Source of the DNA: a bacterium | GTDB lineage: Bacteria > Planctomycetota > SZUA-567 | Reading direction: 5' to 3' | DNA length: 64,000 bases | Assembly: GCA_003245715.1 (NCBI GenBank) | Contig: QKCJ01000031.1 | Coordinates: 155,548 to 219,547, forward strand | Shown here: positions 26,963 through 35,846 of the stretch, piece after piece | Layout: the number at the start of each line of letters is the position of its first letter | Numbering within the stretch: position 1 is the first letter of the stretch | Notes under the pieces: model-generated | Database searches by the model: none | What the model was told of the DNA's origin: nothing | Seen by the model: only the letters and a program-made list of their open reading frames with translations | Translations under genes and position numbers: made by a program

Positions 26963-29900
26963 TCATACCTCTTCAGGGCAGATTACATTATGAATTGTAA
27001 TCAGCATCTCACTCTGCCGGTATGGCTTCTGAATAAAGGTCTTCGCGCCATGCAGCAGCATCTCCTTTATTCTCGTGTCCTCTGCATAACCAGACGCGAC
27101 AATCACCTTAACCTCAGGATTGATTTTGAAAAGCTCGACCAGTGTTTCAAGCCCGTCCATAACCGGCATAATCATATCAAGTATAACCACATCATATTTT
27201 TTCGGATTATGCTTGAACATTTCCACTGCCTCACGACCGTTGTCAGCCTGTTCAACCTCATAACCGGCATCAACAATAAGGGCCGTTGCCATACTACGGA
27301 CAATCGCCTCGTCATCAACAATCAGAACTTTTTTACCAGTACCATCAAATTCCGTTGCAATCGCCGCGTAGGAATTGGTATCAAGCTCAGCGCCCTTATT
27401 TCCTGCCACCGGCAACAAGATGTGAAACGCTGTTCCCTCGCCAACCTTGCTCTCTACAGTAATCGCACCTTCATGCGCAGTTACCGTACCAAAGACAGCC
27501 GCCAACCCAAGACCGGTTCCCTCGCCGACCTGCTTGGTTGTGTAAAAAGGCTCGAATATTTTTCCAAGATCATCAGGAGAAATGCCCTGCCCTGAATCCC
27601 TAACAGAAATCTGGATATACAAACCTGGGGTAAGTTTAAAGGTACTGTTATCACAATACGCGGAATTAAGTGTGATATTCTTTGTTGAAACCCAAAGCCG
27701 CCCCCCATCCTGCATGGCATCACGGGCGTTGATACCAAGATTTAATACGGCATTCTGTATCTGGGTAAGATCGCCATTTATCACGGAATCATCAGCTTCA
27801 TAGGACGTAAAAATCTCGATTTTTTTTATGATACTGTGACGCAAAATGCCAATTGCGGACTCGATGCACTCATGGAGGTCAAACTGCGTGGACAGTATCT
27901 TGCCTTTTCTGGCAAAAGCCAGCATCTGCGAAGTAAGGGCAGCGGCGCGCTCTGCAGTAAGAAGTATCTGGCGTGAATAATCCGCAACCAGTCCCTGATC
28001 GGTGTTTTTGATGTTAATAAGCTCAGCAAAGCCCATGATCCCGCCAAGCAGGTTATTAAAGTCGTGGGCAATGCCACCAGCAAGCTGTCCGATCGCCTCC
28101 ATCTTCTGCGCCTGCCGAAGCTGCTCTTCAAGGTGCTGCTGGTCAGTAATGTCCCGAAAAACCAGAACAGCTCCGAGTATCTTGGAATTTTCATTTTTGA
28201 TTAATGAAGCATTCTCTGAGACAGAAATCTGTTTGCCATTCTTGTCAATCAGAATACTCTTGCCGGGTATATTAAACTGGGAGTTGTTCTTGAGCATATC
28301 GTGGATGGGGTTGGAAACAATATTACCCGTCTGGACATCAAAGATATTAAAGACATCATCAATCGGCCGGCCAAAAGCTTCATCCTGCCGCCAGCCAGTA
28401 AGTTTCTGGGCAACAGGATTCATCCGTACAATCTTGCCCAACTCGTCCGTGGCAATCACCCCGTCACCAATCGAATCAAGGGTAATGCGGATATTTTCTT
28501 CTTGTTCCTTAAGCGCCAGTTCCTGCGTACGCTGGCGGGAAATATCCTGAATAATACCAAGAATTGACTCAGCCCTGCCAACATCATCCCCCATGACAAC
28601 GCCGCGCAGATAGACATACTTAATTTCAATCCCAAATGAAATCCTGAGGTTGATATTCAACGACTCACCACGCTCAATACAATCATCAAAACTTCTGCTG
28701 AATTTCATTATATCATCATCAAGAATCAGCGAACGGAAATCATCAATACTCCATAATTTTTTCTGATCCAGTTTCAAAATCCTGGCCGTCTCTTCCGACC
28801 CCTCAAGAATATCATTTTTAACATCGTAACGCCAATGCCCCACATGAGCAATACTCTGCGCCTCTTTCAGGATAGCTTCATTTTCAAGAAGCTTCTCCTC
28901 AACACTCATTCGCTCAAAAATGGTTCTGGCCTGAACAACATTCTTGAAAGCCAGTTCCGACAACTGTTGCGCAAACAACAGAAGCATTCTGCCAATTTTA
29001 TCAAACTTGGCTTTAGGCATAACGGGAGTAGCCTTCAGTGATGAAACAATAGTTTCAAAATCAACCTCAGAGCAGCTACCGGATATTTCACCAGCAATTT
29101 TTTCAATATCGGCACCTTCCTCAAGGACCTGGCCGATAACCCAATTTGCCAAGTGCTTTTCCCCCGCATAAATCGGTGCAACCCCGGTCATCAGATTACA
29201 CAACTTGCAAGCACCGACCTCGATATGGTTGCGGTTTGAGAAGGGGGCCAATGACTTGAAGGTTTCCTTGCAGATGCGATCACCATAAACGTGATTTTCC
29301 ATTATCAATGAGCAGAAGGTTGTCTTGCTGGAGGGCTGGGTGATAAGATTGCCGTTCTGATCCACAATGAGTGATGATATTCCGACCGCGTCAGAAAAAG
29401 CATCCTGCAGAGCCTGAATATCTCGAAGAGAAAAGATATCCTTGAATTTAAAATCATCATCCTTGAAGAGCGGCTTGGTCAGCAGTTTTATCCGGTTTTT
29501 CAGCTGTTCGGCTTTTTCGCGCTTATCTGTAACATCACAAAGCGTACCGATCATCCTAGTGATATTTCCCTGCTTGTCGCGTGAGTAAACCTTACCTCTT
29601 GTCAGTATCCAGCGGTAGCTGCCATCAAGCATCGGTGCGCGGAATTCCTGTTGATAATCAGTCTTGCCGGAACTCATGAAGTTCTCAAGAAATGCAAAAA
29701 CCCTCTCCCGATCTTCATCATGAACCATCATCAGCAGATCATGGTTTTTAGTCGGAAGCGCGTCCTTGGGATAATTAAACACTTTCAGGCAGTGCGGGCT
29801 GAAATAAACCTCATCCGTAAGAACATCCCAATCCCACAATCCATCATTCACCCCGTCAAGAGCAAACTGAAGCCGATCCTGATTGATCTTAAGATCCCGC

Positions 29901-31033
29901 GTCTGCGTACTAACCAGAGACTGAAGCCGGTAGTTGAAGAGAAAGAGCATCACAATAAGGAAAACAACCAATAATATCGAAATTATCAGAATCGCTTTCT
30001 TGTCACCGGAAAGAAATTGCTTGTCATCACTGTAATTATAAACAATATCCTTCCATGAAAAATCCTCATCGACAATGCCATACCGGTGAAGACAACGGGT
30101 AATTTCTTCCCAGCGAGCAGCACTTAAATGGCCAATGTCAACCATACTTGGCATAACCAGCAAACGCATCTGCGCCATTTCGTCCATCAAGTGCCTGACA
30201 GTCCATTGCGACCCGAATTTATCATGGAGTACGTTACAGGTTTCAAGCGGGTTATCAAAAGCATAGCGCCAACCCTTAACCGAAGCTTTTATAAAATTAT
30301 CTATCAGAACCGGATTGTTTTGCGCAAATTCCTTACTGGTGAAGAGCAGGTCACCATATACATCAATATCATAATTCAGCGGTGAAAATACATTGACCTC
30401 AACACCGCGATTTTGCAAATCAATCAGCTCGTTAGTACGGTAAACCGCCATTACATCAACCGTCCCATCAAGCAGAAAATTAATATCCCAGGGATAATAA
30501 ACAAGATTAAGCTTGTCTATGCCAACTGTCTTTTCAATCATTGCCAGAATATCAGCACCAGCCTTGCGGCCAAGCATCACCTTCCTGCCGATCATGTCCG
30601 AAGGCTTGCTGATTCCTGATGATTTCAAAGAAACAAGCACTTCAGGAGAATGCTGAAATAGCGCGGCAATAATCATGGGCTTTTTAGAATAATTAGCCGA
30701 AAGAATTGTACTTAGATTTGTTATGCCAAAATCAATTTTATCTCCGTTATCGCCAAGAACCGCTTTGGTGACGCTAAGCTCAGCATTCTCAGGGTTTCTC
30801 CCGATAATTTCCACATCAAGGCCGGCATCACGGTAATACCCCAAATGCTTTGCCATATAGTAGCCGGCAAATTGAAACTGAGGACTCCATTTGAGCAAAA
30901 TTTTTACTTTGGGTAATCCGGAATTCCCGACATGTTCCTTGGGGATATGCGGACTCTCTGCACAATTTAGCATTGAGCCAAAAGCACAGCAGACAAAAAT
31001 AAAAAGAAAAAAACAAATCTTCAGAAATTGCAT
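26963..31033 (-). CDS. Hybrid histidine kinase with NMT1/THI5, PAS and PocR sensor domains
   Basis: A 1356-residue multi-domain membrane kinase. In order: signal peptide (about 1-28), NMT1/THI5-like substrate-binding domain (about 40-310; KVLLKWSPQFQFAGYY-like start), one membrane helix (about 345-367), PAS (about 385-505), PocR domain (about 520-690, with the CKLCNLMTGVAPI cysteines), two more PAS regions (about 725-965), HisKA with GGIAHDFNNLLGG, HATPase (GTGLGLAAV) and a C-terminal receiver (VVILDMIMPVMDG). THI5-like domains bind pyrimidine or similar small molecules; PocR domains bind hydrocarbon-type effectors. No output regulator or transporter is adjacent, so its pathway is unknown. 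The ATG at 31033 follows GCGGGA. Confidence 0.9.
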   Translation of the reverse strand: MQFLKICFFLFIFVCCAFGSMLNCAESPHIPKEHVGNSGLPKVKILLKWSPQFQFAGYYMAKHLGYYRDAGLDVEIIGRNPENAELSVTKAVLGDNGDKIDFGITNLSTILSANYSKKPMIIAALFQHSPEVLVSLKSSGISKPSDMIGRKVMLGRKAGADILAMIEKTVGIDKLNLVYYPWDINFLLDGTVDVMAVYRTNELIDLQNRGVEVNVFSPLNYDIDVYGDLLFTSKEFAQNNPVLIDNFIKASVKGWRYAFDNPLETCNVLHDKFGSQWTVRHLMDEMAQMRLLVMPSMVDIGHLSAARWEEITRCLHRYGIVDEDFSWKDIVYNYSDDKQFLSGDKKAILIISILLVVFLIVMLFLFNYRLQSLVSTQTRDLKINQDRLQFALDGVNDGLWDWDVLTDEVYFSPHCLKVFNYPKDALPTKNHDLLMMVHDEDRERVFAFLENFMSSGKTDYQQEFRAPMLDGSYRWILTRGKVYSRDKQGNITRMIGTLCDVTDKREKAEQLKNRIKLLTKPLFKDDDFKFKDIFSLRDIQALQDAFSDAVGISSLIVDQNGNLITQPSSKTTFCSLIMENHVYGDRICKETFKSLAPFSNRNHIEVGACKLCNLMTGVAPIYAGEKHLANWVIGQVLEEGADIEKIAGEISGSCSEVDFETIVSSLKATPVMPKAKFDKIGRMLLLFAQQLSELAFKNVVQARTIFERMSVEEKLLENEAILKEAQSIAHVGHWRYDVKNDILEGSEETARILKLDQKKLWSIDDFRSLILDDDIMKFSRSFDDCIERGESLNINLRISFGIEIKYVYLRGVVMGDDVGRAESILGIIQDISRQRTQELALKEQEENIRITLDSIGDGVIATDELGKIVRMNPVAQKLTGWRQDEAFGRPIDDVFNIFDVQTGNIVSNPIHDMLKNNSQFNIPGKSILIDKNGKQISVSENASLIKNENSKILGAVLVFRDITDQQHLEEQLRQAQKMEAIGQLAGGIAHDFNNLLGGIMGFAELINIKNTDQGLVADYSRQILLTAERAAALTSQMLAFARKGKILSTQFDLHECIESAIGILRHSIIKKIEIFTSYEADDSVINGDLTQIQNAVLNLGINARDAMQDGGRLWVSTKNITLNSAYCDNSTFKLTPGLYIQISVRDSGQGISPDDLGKIFEPFYTTKQVGEGTGLGLAAVFGTVTAHEGAITVESKVGEGTAFHILLPVAGNKGAELDTNSYAAIATEFDGTGKKVLIVDDEAIVRSMATALIVDAGYEVEQADNGREAVEMFKHNPKKYDVVILDMIMPVMDGLETLVELFKINPEVKVIVASGYAEDTRIKEMLLHGAKTFIQKPYRQSEMLITIHNVICPEEV

Positions 31034-31060
31034 TCCCGCATAACCCCAAATGACATTAAA

Positions 31061-31088
31061 ATTATATTACTCTTTTTGAATATTTGAA
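31061..31088 (-). promoter_or_regulatory. Putative promoter of the hybrid kinase
   Basis: A perfect TATAAT (31061-31066, minus strand) lies 16 bp from a TTCAAA (31083-31088; 4 of 6). The leader would be about 20 nt. The -10 is strong and the -35 moderate. Confidence 0.4.
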
Positions 31089-31127
31089 CATTTTTTACAT
31101 ATAAGGTCAAAACAAAAAATACAACAA

Positions 31128-31154
31128 AACCCGTACTGTTATCCAGTACGGGTT
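31128..31154 (-). terminator. Terminator after the coiled-coil LysM-like gene
   Basis: AACCCGTACTG and CAGTACGGGTT pair perfectly over 11 bp with a 5-nt loop. In the leftward transcript the stem is followed by TTGTTGTATTTTTT. It begins about 25 nt past the stop. Confidence 0.85.
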
Positions 31155-31179
31155 GAATGTTAAATATTAATCCTGTAAG

Positions 31180-33492
31180 TTACTGTAGCATTGCGGTTTT
31201 AGGATTTAACGGGAGTTTTATGATTTGCCCCATCATCAGCACCGGATTACCCTTTTTATCAGTTTTAAGGTTATTGATCCTGGTGATGTATTCTACCATT
31301 TCCGGTGAGCTGTTTTTATAAACCCGCCACAAAACATGGCTCATCCCCTCGCCGCGCTTTACTGTAATATTCTTGAATTTGTCATTCTCTTCAGAATTTG
31401 CCGCTACCTGCGGATTACCCACGGCTGGAGTGACCATTCTGACGTTATTATAGTGTGTCTGGTCGTTATGGCCATCGGAATCAGTTTCTGCGACCTCCCT
31501 GTTCGTTGCCGGGAAATCAAACATGCGATTATCATATTTCACAGGCACCTGCGCTGAATTATTAGCTGACGTGCCAGTTGTACCACACTGCCTCAAAACT
31601 GTAAGCTGACGGTTCCAGCTATCCTGCGCCTGTGTAAAATCTAATTTAACGGCTTCAAATCTTGCTTTAAGGTCATCGCGTTCAGCCTTAATGGCGTCCT
31701 GAATATTTTCCGCCTGAGCAAGGCGCGAAGCATAAGCGGCTTCCTTTTCGAGCAATTCCGTTTTGTGATTACTCCAACTTAAAATCGGGGTCAGTACAAC
31801 CAATACGCAGGCAGCAGCAGCAACTGTCATTGTATATGAAAGTCGGCGTGACCGGCGTGAAGCAACCGCCTCAAAGTTGACACAACGATCATGCTCTTCA
31901 CTAATCATCTCAACCAGCTCTTCTTTGTCACGCTGCAGATTCGGTACTGTTTCAAGCTTGAGTATATTATAATCCCTCTCAAGAGCGGTAATATCCTTGC
32001 CGGATTCAACCAGACGATCACGCTCCTCGGTAAGTTCAGAGATTTTGTCATTCTGCTGCTGGAATTTCTCACGCAGAGAATAAATTTCCTCTTCAAGAAC
32101 ACCAACCCTACCGGCAGCCTCTTTATTATCAAGTTCACGACTGTGCAGCAACTGTTCAAGATGCTTCTTGTCGTCAAACAGGTCATTGACGCTGGCGTTC
32201 AGGCTGACACTGGCTTCTTTAAACTGCATTATCATTTCAGACTGAGATAAAACAGCCTGATTGGCGTTATCAAGCTGAGAACAGAGCCTGTCAATATCGC
32301 GGTAAAGCCTGCCAACCTCACCTTTAAGTTCAGCCACTTCCTGCAGTTCTCTCTTGCTCAAGCCAGAAAGTCTCGCAACTTCATTACTCTCACGTTCAAT
32401 CTGAGAACGCATCGCCGAAACCGCCCGTTTATTACAATCTAGCTCGTTTTCAAGTTCTGCGATTACTATTTGTTTCATCTCAAGCTCTGAAGCAAGCGCA
32501 GCAATCTTCTCCCCTGCCTCAACATCAGCCTCAACATCAGCTTCAACCTCCGCAAATACTGCCACCGGAGAATAATCATCTTCCGCCGGTCTTGCAATAC
32601 TGTCAAAATCATCACAAGGTATCAGTAATTCTTCATCACCATGCTCCCTGCGGTATTCCTCAAAATTGGCATTAAGCATATTTGCGATCATAAGGAATGA
32701 ATACTCTTCAGCCCTCTGCAACGCTTTTTCACGCTCTTCAGGACTCAGCGCATATGACGGCGCAACCGGAATAACATTACCTTCCGTCTCTTCATACTCT
32801 TCACAATTAATCAGTGTAAGATCAGGCGCAACATAACCTGAATAATCATCTTCAGCCGACTCTTCCCCAACCGGTTCCTGAACATCATAAATTCCAGCCC
32901 TGCGATAAGCTTCTTTTATCAGCTCTTCCGATTCACGGATATCAGTCAACTCGACGCCAGTCCCCATCAGTATTTCCGGGATATCCGAACCACTGCCTGA
33001 ACATTCAAGATTAATTTCAATATTTTCCTCAATAACCAGCGTTATCGTTGTTTCCTTATTCATATCACTTTCAATCTCATCAAGGATCTTTGCTTCATCC
33101 TCGCAGGAACAATCTTCTTCAGCAGTCGAGATAATTTCCTCAATAACAGAGCTGATCTCCTCATGGAAAAGCCCACCAGGAGTTTTCTCAACTGCCCCTT
33201 CAGTCTCAACCATCAGCATTTCAGCAGGCGCCTCATCTACAATAGCAACTTCCGGTGGCAGATCCGCAATCTCCGCGACACCTTCCTCCTCAACCGAGAG
33301 AAACAGGTCATTCTGAATATCAACAGGCTGCCCGGACATATCACCGCCACCAGCCAATCCTTCTTCAGCCTCGAGAATCGCCAGTATTTCAGACCTCAGC
33401 GGCTCAGGGCGAGTTCCCGCCAGAGCTTTCAAGCGCTCATCTGTATATCCGCGCTTCCTGTAATCTTCCACTATATCGCCAGCTGTTCTCAT
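31180..33492 (-). CDS. Large acidic coiled-coil membrane protein with periplasmic LysM-like end
   Basis: A 770-residue protein that I do not recognise as a named family. Residues 1-50 are a short globular segment (DIVEDYRKRGYTDERLKALAG). About 60-330 is very acidic and low in complexity. About 335-570 is a long coiled coil with heptads. A single membrane helix (TMTVAAAACVLVVLTPIL, about 590) follows an Arg-rich RRSRRLS, which predicts a cytoplasmic N-terminus and periplasmic C-terminus. The end (about 700-765) looks like a LysM domain, from VKRGEGMSHVLWRVYKNS to MMGQIIKLPLN. The ATG at 33492 has GGAG 8 nt upstream. A longer frame to 33627 runs into the upstream terminator and is excluded. Confidence 0.75.
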   Translation of the reverse strand: MRTAGDIVEDYRKRGYTDERLKALAGTRPEPLRSEILAILEAEEGLAGGGDMSGQPVDIQNDLFLSVEEEGVAEIADLPPEVAIVDEAPAEMLMVETEGAVEKTPGGLFHEEISSVIEEIISTAEEDCSCEDEAKILDEIESDMNKETTITLVIEENIEINLECSGSGSDIPEILMGTGVELTDIRESEELIKEAYRRAGIYDVQEPVGEESAEDDYSGYVAPDLTLINCEEYEETEGNVIPVAPSYALSPEEREKALQRAEEYSFLMIANMLNANFEEYRREHGDEELLIPCDDFDSIARPAEDDYSPVAVFAEVEADVEADVEAGEKIAALASELEMKQIVIAELENELDCNKRAVSAMRSQIERESNEVARLSGLSKRELQEVAELKGEVGRLYRDIDRLCSQLDNANQAVLSQSEMIMQFKEASVSLNASVNDLFDDKKHLEQLLHSRELDNKEAAGRVGVLEEEIYSLREKFQQQNDKISELTEERDRLVESGKDITALERDYNILKLETVPNLQRDKEELVEMISEEHDRCVNFEAVASRRSRRLSYTMTVAAAACVLVVLTPILSWSNHKTELLEKEAAYASRLAQAENIQDAIKAERDDLKARFEAVKLDFTQAQDSWNRQLTVLRQCGTTGTSANNSAQVPVKYDNRMFDFPATNREVAETDSDGHNDQTHYNNVRMVTPAVGNPQVAANSEENDKFKNITVKRGEGMSHVLWRVYKNSSPEMVEYITRINNLKTDKKGNPVLMMGQIIKLPLNPKTAMLQ

Positions 33493-33610
33493 CTGAGCAT
33501 CTCCGGTTTTGAGAAATCCCTTAACAAAATCACCGTATCTAAACAATATGGTTATTTGTTTATCGGCCACCGGACCGTCAATACTTGAGAAAATCGCCAC
33601 GATAATCCAC

Positions 33611-33642
33611 AAAAAAATCTGCGCCACTAAATGGGCGCAGAT
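33611..33642 (-). terminator. Terminator after the NUDIX gene
   Basis: ATCTGCGCC and GGCGCAGAT pair perfectly over 9 bp with an 8-nt loop, followed in the leftward transcript by seven T residues. It lies about 28 nt past the NUDIX stop and 120 nt before the next start. Confidence 0.88.
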
Positions 33643-33669
33643 AATATTTATTACACTTATCCGGCAAAA

Positions 33670-34272
33670 TCACCGATAACCGGGCAAATCATTTAACCAG
33701 TTACCAGCCCCCATCTTGCGCTCACTGATAGCCCCCATCATATATGAAAGTAATTTACTATCAAACTCACTTCCTGCGGTAATTTCGGAATTAATGAAAG
33801 ACTCGAATTCATCTGCGGCAACCAACACAACCTCAATGTGTTCGCCATCATCAGGCTGTGGCGCTGAAATCTGACCGTCAGGTAATTCCATATAAACATT
33901 GTAAACCGTCTCTCCGGATAGTCCCGGTGTATTAAAACTTGGTTTTATTACCCCGACAACATCGCCGTGATATCCGGCTTCTTCAACAAGCTCACGCTTT
34001 GCAGCATCCTCGACACTCTCTCCCGGTTCAACCAGTCCAGCCGGAAATTCAAGGATCGTCCCCTTTGCCGGCGGACGGAATTGCCTGATAACAACCAAAC
34101 GGTTAGATGGCCTGAGCCAGGGTATGATCATAACAGCGTCGTCACCTTTAATTCTTTCAACAACCTCCCAAGTTCTCTCATGACCATCACAGTCTTTCCA
34201 CAGGATCTCTTCATATTTGATAAACTTGCCGGATTTCAGTGTTTTGCGACTAACTTCCTTAGGTTCAGGCAT
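33670..34272 (-). CDS. NUDIX hydrolase, ADP-ribose pyrophosphatase-like
   Basis: A 200-residue hydrolase with the complete Nudix box GLVEPGESVEDAAKRELVEEAG (G-x5-E-x7-REUxEExG). FPAG just before it, and KPSFNTPGLSGE after it, fit the ADP-ribose/nucleotide-sugar group. The N-terminal beta strands are also typical. The probable reaction is splitting ADP-ribose or a related nucleotide sugar to a phosphosugar and AMP; the substrate is not proven. The ATG at 34272 has AAGGGG 5 nt upstream. It lies next to the tRNA gene on the other strand. Confidence 0.88.
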   Translation of the reverse strand: MPEPKEVSRKTLKSGKFIKYEEILWKDCDGHERTWEVVERIKGDDAVMIIPWLRPSNRLVVIRQFRPPAKGTILEFPAGLVEPGESVEDAAKRELVEEAGYHGDVVGVIKPSFNTPGLSGETVYNVYMELPDGQISAPQPDDGEHIEVVLVAADEFESFINSEITAGSEFDSKLLSYMMGAISERKMGAGNWLNDLPGYR

Positions 34273-34417
34273 TATCACCCCTTTTAGATTAATTCAGACA
34301 TAATTATAAACAACAAATTCTAAAAACTATATCGGCAGCATCGTAAATATAACTAAAGATTCAACTGTTTTATTATTAATATTTTATAAGATTTATCATA
34401 TTTTTATTTCAAAGGTA

Positions 34418-34445
34418 TTGCAAAAACGAGTCAATCCCCTAGAAT
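34418..34445 (+). promoter_or_regulatory. Promoter of the tRNA-Gly gene
   Basis: TTGCAA (34418-34423) and TAGAAT (34440-34445) are separated by 16 bp, and the mature tRNA begins 20 bp further on. The spacing and distance suit a stable-RNA promoter. Confidence 0.5.
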
Positions 34446-34465
34446 ATTTAAACATAAATGATATT

Positions 34466-34539
34466 GCGGGTGTAGCTTAGTGGTAAAGCTCCAGCCTTCC
34501 AAGCTGATCACGGGGGTTCGATTCCCCCCACCCGCTCCA
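34466..34539 (+). tRNA. tRNA-Gly (anticodon TCC), CCA encoded
   Basis: A full cloverleaf can be drawn. The acceptor stem is GCGGGTG with CACCCGC, the D-stem GCTT/AAGC, the anticodon loop CTTCCAA (TCC, reading GGA/GGG codons) and the T-arm GGGGG TTCGATT CCCCC, with an encoded CCA. The outer pair of the anticodon stem is C-A instead of C-G, which is unusual but tolerable. It is followed by a hairpin terminator and a mobile island. Confidence 0.95.
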
Positions 34540-34548
34540 AAATATAAC

Positions 34549-34590
34549 ACGCTACAGACCAACGGCTTGTAGCGTTTCTCTTTATATATC
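34549..34590 (+). terminator. Terminator after tRNA-Gly
   Basis: ACGCTACA (34549-34556) and TGTAGCGT (34568-34575) form an 8-bp stem followed by TTCTCTTTATAT. Confidence 0.7.
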
Positions 34591-34592
34591 AA

Positions 34593-34602
34593 GACCTTTC
34601 AA
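34593..34602 (+). repeat. 10-bp direct repeat GACCTTTCAA, left copy
   Basis: The identical 10-mer occurs at 35847-35856, immediately outside the right inverted repeat of the IS1-like element. The left copy is 64 bp away from the left inverted repeat. If it is a target-site duplication, the left boundary has been altered. Confidence 0.4.
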
Positions 34603-34666
34603 GAACAGGCAAACCCAGACTCTACCCCTGAATTTTGGCAAATCGCTGCAAATAGATGCAAATAAC

Positions 34667-35846
34667 GGTGCTTCTGTCGTTGAGTGTAGAGACCTTGACC
34701 TTAAACCTCGAAGTGATATAATGTTAAGCTTGATTCTTTAGGTTGGGAAGGACGGGCGTGGCGAATAATATCAACACTAAAATTTGTATGAATCCAGAGT
34801 GTGCGCTCCATGGCAAAGCTAACGAAGGCAACATCCGCACTCACGGCTGGTACAAAACCAAAACATCAAGACGCCGCAGGTACATATGTAGTGCCTGCGG
34901 CAAATCTTTTAGCTCCAACCAAGGATCAGCCTATCACAGACTCAGAGCATCAAAAGAAAAGATCAACTACGCATGTCATATGAGTGCTGAAGGGGTTAAT
35001 ATTTCAGCAATCAGCCGAATACTCGGTCACTCTTGGAACACAATTAATCGCTGGCTGGAAAGAGCACGCAAGGACTCCCATGATTTTCAGGTTAAACACC
35101 TTGAGGGCTATGAACTCCATGAGATACAGGCCGATGAGATTAAAGCCTTCACTCATGCTAACAAACGTAAAGTTTGGATCTTGGCTCTTATCGATGTCGG
35201 TACCCGTTTGTGGCCATCAGTGCTGACAGGTAAAAGAAACTATAAAAATATCCGTAAATTATTCGGTAAAGCCCTGCATAAAGGCGACGTCGATAACAAG
35301 CTGTTTATTACAACCGATGGGTTCACTCCGTATAGTTGGGTTTTAAAGCGCATGCTCGGACCTGCATGTTTGTATGGACAAGTTGTGAAGAAGCGCAAGA
35401 AGAACCAGATCACCAAAGTAGCTCGCAAAGTCATTATTGGTAGCAAAGAGCAGATAGCTGATGCTCTTGAATGTTCAGAAGATTCTGAAAATTTAAACAC
35501 CTCATTCATTGAGAGACTGAACTTGACTATCAGGCGCAATACATCTTACTTGCATCGCAAAACTCCGGCACATGCTTCTAGACCAGACAGGTTACAAGAA
35601 CAGCTTGAGCTCCAGCAATGCTACTATAATTTTATGCGACCACATCAGGCACTCAAGTTCGGTGCTGAAGTTTATACGCCTGCAATGATGGCTAAGATTG
35701 CTGATCACAAGGTCTCATGGGCGGAGGTGCTTCAATTGTATCTTGCCACATTAGTGGAGTTCCTGGTAAATTGTTGTAATAATAGTTATGAACACTTGAA
35801 AACTGCGGTCTGAAGGCTAAATTCTACACTTAATGACGGAAGTACC
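34667..35846 (+). mobile_element. IS1-like insertion sequence
   Basis: A 1180-bp element bounded by imperfect 24-bp inverted repeats, 34667-34690 and 35823-35846 (20 of 24 matching; ends GGTGCTTC and GGTACTTC). It contains one transposase gene. The GGTnCTTC termini and zinc-finger transposase point to the IS1 superfamily with a single fused frame. It lies about 130 bp downstream of tRNA-Gly. Confidence 0.8.
34758..35813 (+). CDS. IS1-family transposase
   Basis: A 351-residue transposase in one frame. The N-terminus has a zinc finger (CMNPECALH and CSACGKSF), then an HTH (ISRILGHSWNTINRWLERA). The catalytic core carries the IS1-type DDE residues: Asp in IQADEIKAF, Asp in FITTDGFTPY and Glu in SFIERLNLTIRR, followed by an HLGRKS-like TPAHASR region. 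It is longer than the InsAB product of classic IS1 (about 230) and needs no frameshift. The GTG at 34758 has AAGGA upstream. It appears intact and possibly active. Confidence 0.85.
   Translation: MANNINTKICMNPECALHGKANEGNIRTHGWYKTKTSRRRRYICSACGKSFSSNQGSAYHRLRASKEKINYACHMSAEGVNISAISRILGHSWNTINRWLERARKDSHDFQVKHLEGYELHEIQADEIKAFTHANKRKVWILALIDVGTRLWPSVLTGKRNYKNIRKLFGKALHKGDVDNKLFITTDGFTPYSWVLKRMLGPACLYGQVVKKRKKNQITKVARKVIIGSKEQIADALECSEDSENLNTSFIERLNLTIRRNTSYLHRKTPAHASRPDRLQEQLELQQCYYNFMRPHQALKFGAEVYTPAMMAKIADHKVSWAEVLQLYLATLVEFLVNCCNNSYEHLKTAV

Noticed and set aside
33492..33627. Longer N-terminus for the coiled-coil LysM-like protein
   Set aside because: The extra codons overlap the NUDIX terminator, and a good ribosome-binding site marks the ATG at 33492.
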